Shown one piece after another: positions 20,240 to 31,667 of a stretch of 64,000 nucleotides of DNA (position 1 is its first letter; every line of letters begins with the position of its first letter). Origin of the DNA: Peronospora farinosa. Lineage: Eukaryota; Oomycota; Peronosporomycetes; Peronosporales; Peronosporaceae. The DNA lies in NCBI GenBank assembly GCA_947646735.1, contig CANTFK010000829.1, forward strand, positions 62,001-126,000, given 5' to 3'. Below the pieces are notes generated by a model. The model saw only the letters and a list, made by a program, of their open reading frames with translations. It did no database searches and had not been told where the DNA came from. The position numbers and the translations under genes were made by a program.

Positions 20240-21883
20240 ATGCAGCCTAGAGTATCAACTAAGACGGTCGTGCTAGCTTTGGCTATCATGATGGTGTGGA
20301 TCGATAACTTCGTTGATGCACGACCGATGCACGCGGACATCATTCCTACATATCTTCAGTATTTGGAGGAGAAGGAACAAGTGGCGGCCGAGCTGGAGAA
20401 GTGGCTGAAAGTGTATGGACCCAACGGAACGAAGAAGGGGTTTATGCCCGTAACGGAGTCGCGTAGTGGCGATCAAAAAGAAGATCTGCAACAACGGCTC
20501 TTCATGACCAAGAACCAAATTAAAAAAGCACAAAAGGCCAACCCACACGCTGTATTAGGCACTCAAGGACCATTCACGCTGATGACAATGGAAGAGTTTC
20601 ATGAGTTCCTATCGAACAGTCATGTTGCTCAAGCTCATAAGCCAGAACCTCCGCTATCTAAAAATACTTCAACTAACACTTCGAACAACGGCGACTTTGA
20701 CAACGAAGACGTCGAAAATGAGGGAACCTCCCCAACAAAGCGGTTGCCAGCCACTACGGCATCGACACCAATTGCTGCGACGCGTCTACTTCGGAACGTA
20801 GAAAAAAGCGACCTCACTTTCGATGTAGGGGACAACAACGAGGAGATGGGCTTTGAAAGTATCGCCGACTCTGAGACTGTGCATCAAAGCCAAAAACCAT
20901 ATCAACGCAGCACTACCACGGCCACAAACAGAAATTGGAACTTTGAAGATGTGTCAACGGGTGACAAGGCCCAAATTGCTCAAGTATCTGATGCTGAGAC
21001 ATTATATTTCGAGTCCACTTACGCACCTGCATCAGATTTGCAGTCGACTTCAGTATCAAGTGAGAATCCACCTTCTGGAATATCCCGCTATCAGCGGACG
21101 GAACCTTGTTCAGGTAACGATTGCCAAGCGCCAGCCACCCAAGCACTCATATACTCAATGCTAACACCAGCCTCACCTGCTCTGGCTCCAGCTTCTGTTC
21201 CAGTGGAGGAATCTTCGATGGCGGTAAGGGATTCCGACTCGGATTCCATCGACTGGAGCACATCGGTTTGCGTCAGCGATCCTGGCCTGCAAGGTCAGTG
21301 TAGCAGCGATTGGGCGTTTGCAACCGTCGCTGCGCTCGAAGCTGCGCAGTGTATCTACAATGGCAACAAGAAGGCACCTACGTACTCAAAGCAGCAGCTC
21401 GTCAGCTGCGACAAGAAGAACTTTGGATGCAACGGCGGTGCTCCTGTGTACGCTATGGAGTACGTCCGTGACAATGGAATATGCTTAGAAAGTAGCTACG
21501 AGTACACGTCTAAAGAGGGCGGCCAAGCTGCCGCGTGCTTAACGTCGTGTACGCCGACCAAATCAGAAATCACAGAAATTGGAGCGATCGAATCTGGAGA
21601 CGAGAGCGCTTTGCTCAGTGTCGTCAAGCAGCAGCCAGTTATTGTCTCAGTTATATCGAGCAATCCGGCATGGAAGCAGTACATAAGCGGTGTCATCACT
21701 GCTTGTCCCACTGCAGAAGTGGATCACGCTGTGCTTGTGGTTGGTTACGATGCCCACACCATTAAAATCAAGAATTCTTGGGGTACTGATTGGGGTGAGA
21801 ATGGATACGTGCGTATCAGTCGCAGTTCACAGAACATGGGTACATGCGCTGTACTCACCGATATGTCTTATCCTATACTTTAG
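20240..21883 (+). CDS. secreted papain-like (C1A) protein lacking the catalytic Cys
   Basis: 547 residues in one exon. The ATG at 20240 opens a signal peptide (hydrophobic core VVLALAIMMVW, probable cleavage after VDA near residue 27). Residues 35-130 resemble the I29 inhibitor prodomain, ending in MTMEEFHEFL. A Ser/Thr-rich linker of about 200 residues follows, then the mature domain from about 335. The active-site segment reads LQGQCSSDWAF where papains have QGxCGSCWAF, so the nucleophile position is Asp357. His496 (VDHAVLVVGYD), Asn512 (IKNSWGTDWG) and the oxyanion Gln351 are kept. A protease-fold pseudoenzyme is the simplest reading; binding or inhibitor-sink roles are speculation. Confidence 0.9.
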   Translation: MQPRVSTKTVVLALAIMMVWIDNFVDARPMHADIIPTYLQYLEEKEQVAAELEKWLKVYGPNGTKKGFMPVTESRSGDQKEDLQQRLFMTKNQIKKAQKANPHAVLGTQGPFTLMTMEEFHEFLSNSHVAQAHKPEPPLSKNTSTNTSNNGDFDNEDVENEGTSPTKRLPATTASTPIAATRLLRNVEKSDLTFDVGDNNEEMGFESIADSETVHQSQKPYQRSTTTATNRNWNFEDVSTGDKAQIAQVSDAETLYFESTYAPASDLQSTSVSSENPPSGISRYQRTEPCSGNDCQAPATQALIYSMLTPASPALAPASVPVEESSMAVRDSDSDSIDWSTSVCVSDPGLQGQCSSDWAFATVAALEAAQCIYNGNKKAPTYSKQQLVSCDKKNFGCNGGAPVYAMEYVRDNGICLESSYEYTSKEGGQAAACLTSCTPTKSEITEIGAIESGDESALLSVVKQQPVIVSVISSNPAWKQYISGVITACPTAEVDHAVLVVGYDAHTIKIKNSWGTDWGENGYVRISRSSQNMGTCAVLTDMSYPIL

Positions 21884-21980
21884 CACGAACATGAGGTCAT
21901 GTGGCCCACATTAGTCTATGTACACCACCCAGCACACACTTACCTGGTCAGTAAAGCCCTCCGATCAGATCATCGTGCTG

Positions 21981-22972
21981 ATGTCTTCATTGCTACGTTT
22001 ATTGTGCTTCCGCTCCACCAGTCTTCCCCGCCTTGCAATGAGCTTTTCCTCTTGTCGTTCCGCCTCTTCCTCCAACGTCAAAGCTACCGCTCTGACGCGC
22101 TTTGTGGACGAGAATGGTGCTATTCGCTGCGGCCAACGTACGGACGACGGTATCACTGCGTTACTTGTAGAAGACGACGATCCTCTGGGCAGTTTGCGCT
22201 TTACAGGTGAGACTGCCACTATCGAAAAGCTGCTGGCTCCAGTGGTGCCATCACAGATCCTCGGTATCGGTCTCAATTACCGTAAACACGCCAGGGAGAC
22301 CAATCAGGCGGAGCCGAAGTTTCCTGTGCTCTTTACTAAAGGTGTCAATGCTTTGCAACACCCACACGGTCCTGTGGTGATCCCTCGGATTGCCTCAGAT
22401 CCCCCTGAGGTCGACTATGAGTGTGAACTTGCGGTTGTACTAAAGGAAGCCTGCTGCAATGTGACGGAGACGGAAGCTCTGACGTTTGTAGGTGGGTACA
22501 CTTGTGCTAACGATATCTCGGCACGTCGCTGGCAGGGTGCGAAGGGAGGAGGTCAATGGTGTCGAGCTAAGACCTTTGACACTTTCTGTCCCTTGGGACC
22601 GGTGCTCGTGACACCTGAGCTCATTCCAGACCCACAGACACTCGACATTGCTACGTATCTCAATGGTGAGCAGGTGCAGAAATCCAACACGAGTGATATG
22701 ATCTTCTCGGTTGCAAATCTTATCAGTCAGCTCTCGCAGGATTGTACATTGCCTAAAGGCACGCTTATTTTGACAGGAACATCCGAGGTAAGATAACAAT
22801 TGTTGACAAAGTGATGTCTATTAGAAAGCTAACAGTGTTGTATACGACTTTGAAGGGAGTTGGTTTCACCCGTAACCCGCCAATATTTCTTGCACCTGGT
22901 GACATGGTGGAAATTGAGATTGAGCGCATTGGCAAGCTGGTGAATCCTGTTGTTAGTGCGTCGGCGATATAA
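21981..22972 (+). CDS. fumarylacetoacetate hydrolase family protein (FAHD-like)
   Basis: Two exons (21981-22787, 22856-22972; 68-bp intron) encode about 307 residues. The FAH fold is recognised from ILGIGLNYRKHARE, FTKGVNALQHPHGPVVIP, the metal-binding D-x-E-x-E in VDYECELAVVL, CANDISARRWQ, and after the intron GVGFTRNPPIFLAPGDMVEIEIE. FAHD1-type enzymes cleave acylpyruvates or decarboxylate oxaloacetate in mitochondria. The N-terminus (Ser/Arg/Leu-rich MSSLLRLLCFRSTSLPR) could be a mitochondrial presequence. An in-frame ATG at 21918 and another at 22038 are alternative starts. It begins about 100 bp after the papain-like gene. Confidence 0.88.
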
Positions 22973-24380
22973 GTACAAAGTGGAAAGTAAATGTAGTCTG
23001 GTCAATATGACGCCACTGTGTGTGGCTGTCAAAACATATTGTAGGGTTCTTATCGGTTGCGAGTTGCAAACCACACAACAACTTTATTGACAAATTCGTT
23101 TAACAGGCGAAGTGACTCGAGTATTGACCTCCAGCATTAACAACAATGTGTGGGTCTCGTGCTCCCGTAATGTTTCTACGCATAGCGTGACCCAGCTTTG
23201 TGGCAAGCAATGTAAGTGCGAAGGCTCTGTAAACATGCGGAGATATCGGCACAAAGACGACGACAGCACAAAAGACAACGGGTGTTTGTCTTACTTTAAC
23301 CTGCAAATTGCAGTCTGTTATACGCAGTGACAACCGGCTTAACTCCGTCGCAGAGGCTCCGAACACGCCGACATATGTGGTCTGCGGCGCACCAACACGC
23401 AAGTTTTTTTTCAAGAATGGCCCATACACTTTTATCTACTTGCAAACATCGAAACGATAAAGGAATGCCATTGCAGCATGGATTTTAGGTGAGACCGAAA
23501 GGGGTCCAATTTGTACTCTATTCGCACAAGGCCACTGCGTATCGGACCTTCCCGTGACGCTACTGGTCCCATCTGATCTCGTGCTTGGTGTTGTGATTAC
23601 AAATAACACTGCGACATGCTACGTCATCTCCTGCTCGTTGCTCACGCTGAGCATGGAGCTGGCTTACTTCAGACGAATGGATGTCAGAAATTTCTCAGTT
23701 TTCCTTTTTGTTAAATTGTAAATCCGAAGAGTTAAGACAAGCCAAAAGGGACACATTAAACACGGACATGTGTTGTCCAAAGTTCAGTTTTGGAGAAGCA
23801 ATGTGCAAGTAAACAATACTTAAACAAGTAGCTATTTTACTGACAATTTTAGCTTTTTTAAGCGAAAAGTAAACTTCATCGCATCTTATCGTGATTTTGT
23901 AAACGCTGCAGCAACTCAACCTGTCTCTATGGACATTTACATTCATTCTTGCAAAATGTATGCTGTCTGCTCGTTGTTGATTGGCTCGTAATTTCCCTCA
24001 ACCCGACGCCGGAAGTAACGCAACTACTTCAGCGAGCCAGCCGGAATTCCCCCACACAAGTAAGCCGCGTGGTTCCAACTGAGCAAGTTGCCGCTGCTTC
24101 TTCTCTGTATTTTCCAACGAAATACAAACGACCATTCGATCAACGATTACGGAAACCACCTTCTGGAGACGCTTAACGTTCGATTTGAACAGCTTCCGAC
24201 TACTTTTCCGTATTTTATTTGATAAAGTTTGACAATCTCGACGGTACTTTTTGGAGCCTGAAACGTTTACTCTCTCTCTCTCTCCCACGAGACTTGTTAC
24301 TTAAGGTTTTTTTATCGTCGTCGTATCCAGAAAGACGATAGAAAAAGAGAGGTTAAAACCTTAGAATCAGCAGTCGGGAC
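22973..24380. other. 1.4-kb intergenic stretch
   Basis: No recognised gene. The longest frame, 23100-23429 on the minus strand, has no domain that I recognise. A CT-dinucleotide run near 24271-24286 lies in the presumed 5' leader of the myotubularin gene. Confidence 0.4.
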
Positions 24381-27300
24381 ATGCTTGAAAGTACGACGAC
24401 AATTGAGACGCCCAGGGACGATCAAGAAGAAGCGTATTTAACTCAACGTCAATCGACAATGGACTCGGCAACACTTGATAAGCTTATGAAGGCTGAAAAA
24501 AACCTCACACAAGCAGGACAAGCGACATCAAATGTCTGGAAACTTATTGGCAAATTACCAAGTGACGAGAGCGAGTCTTCACCACCTCCAGCGCCAGCGT
24601 CAGCTGGACACGTAAATCCGACAAGTGGTTCATTAACCCATCAAAATTCTAGGTCAACAGTCAATTATTCGGCCTCTCAGAACATTGTTACGAGTCCACG
24701 ACGTCTCTCGAGGACGCCCACACGTCGAAAAATCTCGACACAGGCTTCGGACGATATTTCCAGTGGTAGATTGTTGTCTTCTGGATCACAGAGTCCTTTA
24801 GATGGAGGTAATAAGGGATGGACAGCATCAGGTTCATCAGGTTCAAGAGAGTTGATGGTTGATACGACGACGGAAAGTTCAACGATGGATGCAGCTAGAT
24901 CAAGTCCTCGGTATAATATGGAGGTTCCACGCCCTGAAGTGGCTATAGGAAGAAGCTCATTAGGCAGTTATACTGGTCAGACACAGAGCAACAGCTTGTA
25001 TGAACGATCGTCACACTTTGGAACATCCTGTAGTTCCCGTCCAGTTGATACTATGAGTGATCAGCCAAATTACTTGGTCGAGAATGGACGTAGCCGATCT
25101 ACACATAATAGCAATGTCTTTGGTTTCAACCGTGATGCAGCGCCGTTATCAGAAGTGACGCTGTTTACGTTCACTGTCAAAAAGAGTGACAGTGTGTTGG
25201 AGAAACTTGGCAGTAAGCGAGCGAGTATTCAATTACAGGTGGACGTGGAAGAGCGCATGCTTTACTTCTTATCGGCGCATGACCAACGAGAAGAGTACAG
25301 CTGTGCTGCAGTGACGGCCAAGCCGCAGTCGAGACTTGGCATGCAACTGAAGATTCAGACGGGCAATGCCAGTGTAAACAAGAAGATTACATTCTACAGC
25401 ACGGAAGACCGTGCAAACTTTGTTCAGGCGCTGGAACAGGGAAAAGTCATGTACACTAAGAAGACTGCGCCTGCAGTGCCGCCGTCTCGAGTACCTACGG
25501 AGGTTATTGATGAAACAGCATCTACAGTATCTGGTACTTTCGAACGCTCAAAGCTTCGTGAATCGATAGTGAGTGACCACTTCCGGCTGCAACCGGGCGA
25601 ATCAGTGCTGGAACACGTGCAACGTGTGACCAACTTGGTGGTGATGTCACAAAGCGACCGAGCAGTGCAAGGTGTGCTGAAAATAACATCGTACCGTATC
25701 ACATTCGTGCCATACGATGCATCATGGAAGTTTGGCTCGTTTGAACTTCCACTTGCAGCGATTGACCTGATCACGCGCGACGGTCTCATGCTTCTCATCA
25801 CCTGCAAAGACTTGCGTACGTTGCGGCTTGCTATGCACGACGCGTACTCGCGGAAGAAAGGATACGACCAGTTGCCGTCCACACCGGACTTTCGGTGGCT
25901 TAATTTGCTAACACTGCGCATGAAACCCCCTAACATGATCGGTGCGCTTTTTGCTTTTGACTACCACACGGAAAAGGTGAAGCAACGAGGAGCCCCACTT
26001 CCTGAGAAGCATAACGGTTGGTTCGTGTACTCCCCATTTGCCGAGTACCAGCGCCTTGGTTTTCTGTCGGCTAAGAGACATCTCGAAGAGGAGGGTGTGA
26101 TCACGTGGCGTCTTCTCAAAAATTCCAAGTTCCGTTTTAGTCCCACATACCCTCAACTTATGGTGGTGCCGTCGCTTATGTCGGAAGAGCAGCTAGTACA
26201 GTCAGCACGCTTCCGGTCTCGCGCACGCCTGCCTGTGGTTGTGTGGCGCCATCCTGTGAACAAAAGCGTGCTATCTCGCTCGAGCCAGCCTAATTACGGC
26301 ATGGCAGGCAATCGCTCTGAGCCTGACCGGATACTTCTGCGCGCGTACCGTGACTCAGCCAATAAGAATAGTTCCAACATGTCACCCCCTCTTCACATCA
26401 TCGACGCGCGAAAGCCCATCGCCACCAAGGGTAACCGGTTAAAGGGCAAAGGTACGCCACGAAGGCAGTAACTTTGTATAAACGATGTTAACGCAATATG
26501 TTGTGTTGTTGCTGCAGGTGTTGAGAACTCACAGCATTACGACAACGCGACCATTGAGTTTATGGGGATCGCCAACATTCACAAAATGCGCGAGTCTTTA
26601 GATGCGCTAAAGGGTAAGTTAGATTGTGTCGCAAGTATTTTGATATGCTGACAGCTAACTTCATTGTCTATGTGCTTGCAATAATGCAGCTTTGGTCAGC
26701 CCTAGTAGCGTTGAAGACGGTGACAAGCACTACCACAACCGCCTTGAGAGTAAAGCCATTTTTTGTGAAACATTTTGGTGTTGCAAAACCTGACGTTGTG
26801 CTATTTTTTCACTTTTGCAGACACTCGGTGGCTAAAGCACGTGATGCGGGTGTTGTCGGGTGCCCGCAGGGTAGCAGAGGTGCTCCACGAAGATGGCGCC
26901 TCGGTGCTGGTGCACTGTAGTGACGGCTGGGATCGGACTCCGCAACTCGTGGCTCTAGCTCAACTTATCCTAGACCCCTTCTATCGATCCCTCCGCGGTT
27001 TTGCGAGTCTTGTCGAAAAAGAGTGGTGTTCGTTTGGGCACAAGTTTGCGGACCGGATTGGAGTGGGCAAGGACATCACTGATCAGCCGAACGAGCGGTC
27101 GCCGGTAATGTTGCAGTTTCTGGATTGTGTGTGGCAGATGACGCGGCAGTTCCCGACGTGCTTTGAGTTTAACGAGAATTTTTTGCTGCATATCTCGGAC
27201 TCGCTGATCTCCGGCTTGTATGGCACATTTTTGTACAACTCGGAGCGCGAGCGCGTGCTGGATAAGGTATGGGAGCGCACGGAGTCCGTGTGGACGCCTG

Positions 27301-28106
27301 TGTTGGAAAATCCGGGACCTTACAAGAATCCCTTGTATCGACCAACAAATCGTGTGCTATACCCTCGGGCGAACTTGAAGCGTGTCGTGCTGTGGGACGG
27401 TATGTTCTTCCGATGGGACCCTGAGAGCCATCCAGACTACATGGAATACATGGACCTTGCGGAGAAGCAAGACGATGAGGGTTCGACACATGATATGGAT
27501 GAAACTGGCAGTTCTGGAGGCGCTAGTGAACTCGAGCCTCCATCGGTAATGCCTATTGGGGGCGATCTTGAAGACAAGGCAGAATTGGAAATTGATGTTA
27601 TTCACGACTTTGACAAGTTCCGGGCAAAATCGCTATCGGACTGCTCGGACATGAGTGACGACGACGACTTTGAGATCTCGCCCAGTGTGAAGGCGCGATA
27701 CGATGGCTCATCGACATTGACACCGGATGAGCTGAACATGACGACGCCAGCGACTAGCGAAGCCGACTCGGAGAGTTCTGCGTCCGCTGAGAACCGTCTC
27801 CCAGTGGACGAGGGTGTGTTGAACCGATATCATTGTGGAGTCGAGGAGCGCACGCGCCAGCGCGCACAGGGGCGAAATATACGTGAAGCGTTGTTGTTGG
27901 CACCCGATCAGAGTCGTATCAAGTACTTGGAGCAGCTGCTCAGCGAGAGTGTCGCGCGTGAATTGCAGCTTGAGGCAGAGCTGGATTCGGTACTTCACTG
28001 TGGCCCGCGGGTCTCAAGCATCGCCTCCACTGGTAATGTCAATGGCATCGCCTCAAACGGCAGTAATGAGAATGGTTCTATCCATTCTTCAGCCGGTGGT
28101 CGCTAG
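24381..28106 (+). CDS. GRAM-domain myotubularin-type phosphatase
   Basis: Four exons (24381-26451, 26518-26613, 26690-26749, 26821-28106) give 1170 residues. A Ser/Thr-rich N-terminus of about 250 residues precedes a PH-like segment (TLFTFTVKKSDSVLEKL). A GRAM domain follows from about 395 (GESVLEHVQRVTNLVV...GVLKITSYRITFVPY), then the myotubularin phosphatase with IIDARKP, IANIHKMRESL and the CX5R signature HCSDGWDRT at 774-782. The Cys, both Asp and the Arg are intact, so it should be an active PI3P/PI(3,5)P2 3-phosphatase of endosomal membranes. An acidic region and a short C-terminal coil (SRIKYLEQLLSESVARELQL) follow. Splicing is supported by exact frame continuity through conserved motifs. 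Confidence 0.93.
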
Positions 28107-28351
28107 GAGCAGTGAGAGTGAGGGATGCTTTGGCTGCTGTCTTCTGCCTCCCTCGCACAGTACTGCTATTGGCCAGGTTTTATTTTGCTCCTGCTTAGTG
28201 AGTTTGCGTGTTTTGGAGCGTTTAGTTGGAGCTGCATGCAGGACACGCCACAGCATAGATTCGTAGTATAATATAGTCGGTGGCACTTCGGTCTTAGATT
28301 TTGTGTCACCCGTCGCTGGTTTATCGATTGCTGAGACTTTCGAGATTCGAA

Positions 28352-29952
28352 ATGAGTGGTGACGAGGCAATGAGAGCGATCATGGGCTTCACGTCGTTTG
28401 GTCAGCGTCATCGCGATCAGATCCGCACAAAAAAGCAGGATGCAAGCAAGAAGATTAATGTGCAAGTACTTCCACAACTGATGCCAGGAACGGAGCTTGT
28501 TGGAAAGTGTGCAGGATGTTCAATGGAAAGTGTCGAAGATGGTCCTGATGGTGTAGTATTTCTTTTGTGCAAGGAGACTGGGTCTGATGAAAACGATTTA
28601 CTTGAGGCTGCGCTGGATGAGGAAGTCAAGATGAACATTGAAATGGATAATGGAGAAGAGCTGACAGTGCCGAACTCGACGATACTGGAAGAACTCGAAC
28701 AGGAAAAATGTAAGTTTGACAAGTTAAAGAGCTCGCAGTTTGTAAGTGCTCGCTCTGCGACAAACGTTTTCGAGACTTTGGGGAGACATCGGTTCTTGAA
28801 TCGCTCCGCTATGAAGCTGGTGACGTTGGATCATATTTTTCAGTGGACACGGGGCTTCAGGCAACGCCAAGTATCATTCAGTTTTGCTGACATTTGTGGC
28901 GGACCAGGAGGGTTCTCTGAGTATTTGTTGTGGAGAGCCGGTAGTGTTACGAATGGTGAAGACGAATACGAACAATGTGTTCGTGGCTATGGAATGACAT
29001 TAAGGAAAGCAGCAAACAACTGTGACTGGCGTCTACCCTCGGAGTTCCACGATATGTTCAAGATCTGCTACGGTGAGGACGGTACGGGTGATCTTTATTC
29101 ACTTGCAAATATCCACTGCTTCCGTGATGTTGTGCGAGCACGACATCCTATCGGTGTAGATTTGGTTGTAGCTGATGGAGGGTTTCTAGATGCTCGGTCG
29201 CAATCCAACCAGGTCAGGGACACGGACGATGGATGTCTCTTGAAGAGCAAGACTAATCAATTGTACGACTTTTTTCTTACAGGAATCGCTAATGACCAGG
29301 CTGATCCTAGCAGAGGTGCTCGCCATGTTGTCTGTGCTACGCGTTGGTGGAGATTTCGTCTGCAAGACATTCGAGTTGACAACGCCTGCAATGTTGCAAC
29401 TTTGTTGGTTGCTGCATCGTTGTTTTGGGCGCTTTGCAGTCGTGAAACCTATCGTAGGTTGTTCACATCGTACGGAGCTAGATACCATACTCACGCGTGT
29501 ATCATATGTGCGCAGACTAGTCGTCCCGCGAGTTCGGAACGGTACATTGTTGCGCGTGGCCTACGAGCAAACCGCTTCATACCAAGACTGGTAACAATTC
29601 TAGAAGACCGACTCGTTCAGTGCAGCTGCAACGACGCTAGTGAGAAAAACCAGCTTTCTTTCTTGCCGAATGGCATCCCCATGCGCGAAGACATCGACTT
29701 CCACAAGTATATGACTGCGTCTAATGATGCTATCGCGACGAGCCAAATCCAAGCGTGCCGACGTATCAACGAGTGTTTTGCCAACAGAAACAAGAGGTTG
29801 GTCGTTTGGGTTTGCTTTGCTTCTTGCCTTCAGCTTTGCTCATACGTATGTGGCACAGGAAATCGTGCGATGCTGATGCAAAGATCGATCCCAGACAGTA
29901 CTACCAATGCTGGCAACTCGACACGAATGCTCGCCGAGACGGTGCCCGATAA
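28352..29952 (+). CDS. FtsJ-type mRNA cap 2'-O-methyltransferase (CMTR1-like)
   Basis: Four exons (28352-29212, 29283-29453, 29516-29796, 29859-29952) give 468 residues. The SAM-binding segment FADICGGPGGFSEYLL, the VADGGF motif, GGDFVCKTFELTTP and TSRPASSERYIVARGL are the cap-methyltransferase signature. The K-D-K-E tetrad is complete (Lys155, Asp275, Lys315, Glu352). It would methylate the first transcribed nucleotide of mRNA. The first and third introns have weak donors (GTCAGG, GTTGGT), but only removal gives an alignable protein. The last exon (ending QYYQCWQLDTNARRDGAR) is the least certain. The G-patch and WW domains of animal CMTR1 are absent. Confidence 0.88.
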
Positions 29953-30324
29953 ACCATGTAAGCTTCTGCATTTTTTACTGCGATACCTTTTGCAATATCT
30001 GCTGAAAGAGATCGTTGGCACCTTCGATTGAATACACTCCAACGCAACTCACGCGCACGCTCTTTTGTAGACTCCGCCCTAGCTTTCGCCTGTAACGCAC
30101 ATCATTGACGATTACCCAGTTAATTCAGCATAGCGTATTGAACTGCAGATCCGAGTCGAACCTATTCATTGGCGTGAGTATGGGCACCTCCTGCTCCGTT
30201 GCTACTGATACTAGCTCCGCACATTGTTCTTTTACAGCTTTGCATCCATCTAGGTCTGTTGCCATGACAAGCAAAACTAGTTTGCGGCGGAGAAGACCTC
30301 GTCGTACTTCGTGCAATCCGAGTA

Positions 30325-31447
30325 CTAAACGCCGTGACCGTTTGTCATGTCGTGGGTTCTGCGTGTGCGCGCGATCCTAATAGATGCAACCTGTTTGGTT
30401 AGTACCAACAACGATAAAGTGCCCAAGCACCATGAGTTTTCCACCATTCTGCTCACCTGAAGAGCAGCAAGCCGCTTCAAGAAACCACCAACAAGATTTT
30501 GCAACTCCAGCGATTCTGTCGACTGCAGCAAGTTGACAACCAGAATGTCAGGTAGCAGTGTGGTATATCCTACAAGCAAAGAAAAGTGTTTGTACCTGAG
30601 TGATAGGAGCTGCAACGCAGTTCGTTTCAACGACATGCGGTGGATCATTCACACATTGGATGTTTTCAGCTTCCTCCTTCTTCTGGAGCACAAGACTTGC
30701 TGTCAATAGACGACCACCATATCGTGATCCATTCATCAGGTGCATGGCTTTCTTAGCGACTTGTTCATCAACGAAAGTCACTGTGATATCCCCTGTCGTC
30801 TCACTGATAAACATCGTTTCTACTTGTCCGTACTTGCAAAACAATTGCATCATTTCCTCGTTCACCTCAACTAGTTCATCAGGGTCTTGTAACTCTTCCA
30901 ACATCAGGATCCCGCATATTCTCACAGTCATGTTTTCTCGCTTCTCGTCGTCACTCTGCATCTTCCATTGACACATCACCTTCTTCTCACCAATCAAAAC
31001 TCCATTGTATGAACTAAAGGCTGATGCAGCATCATTTGCATGACAAAACGTAACAACCACGTCCCCAATTGCAAACCCATTTCGATCGTCCTCTTCTCGA
31101 ATCATTGCAATACTTTGCAATTGTCCAAATCGTGAAAACTCGGCTCGAAGTTTGCTCTGAATGTCCTCAACTTCTTGTTCATCGTTCCACTCATCAACTG
31201 TCACGAGGTCTTGAACTCGAAATTTGCATTTCGGAACCACTTGACATTGCAGACTTGAGCTTTTGAGCTTGGACTTGCGTTTGGATCGTGGTTTTGATGA
31301 AGTTGGAATGACTGGAGCTGGAGGAATTGTAGGAGACAAACCTGGCACGGAGTGCAATCGTTTTTTGCGTCTCCTACGCGAGGTTTTTGAGAAGTTTACT
31401 GATGGTTTTGCTTGAATTGCAGCTTGAACGAATGGCTCGAGATTCAT
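30325..31447 (-). CDS. RNA-binding protein with two RRM/UHM-like domains
   Basis: Three exons (31447-30596, 30522-30457, 30390-30325) give about 327 residues. The N-terminus is basic (FSKTSRRRRKKRLHS, then SKPRSKRKSKLK), and two RRM-like folds follow (roughly 80-185 and 195-260). They lack strong aromatic RNP motifs and have acidic helices (DEWNDEQEVEDIQSKL, DPDELVEVNEEMM), as in U2AF homology motifs; a splicing role is likely by analogy. The first intron is taken as 30523-30595, because the nearer acceptor would make a 26-bp intron. The last 43 residues are therefore less certain. The frame is open upstream to ATGs near 31540-31552, an alternative start. Confidence 0.7.
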
Positions 31448-31667
31448 GGCTGAAAACACTAAAGATGCCACAGAGCTACGCATCAAACTCAAGTCTGGTA
31501 GGTCACACTGGTTTCTCGATAGTTCGGTTTCAATTGGCATTGAATGGCTCATTGATACAATCTTGCTGCAGGTCTACTTTTCTGTCAAGATGATTGATCA
31601 AGGGTTCGACCAGCGAGGTGTTAGAACCCGTATGGATAGAGAAACACTAGATGGCTGTCTAGCTTAT

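Noticed and set aside
20240..20330. RXLR or Crinkler effector in the secreted gene
   Set aside because: A signal peptide is present, but no RxLR-EER or LFLAK motif follows; the rest is papain-like. None was noticed elsewhere in the window.
30570..30595. 26-bp intron in the RRM gene
   Set aside because: Too short for splicing; the next acceptor gives a normal 73-bp intron and keeps the frame open.
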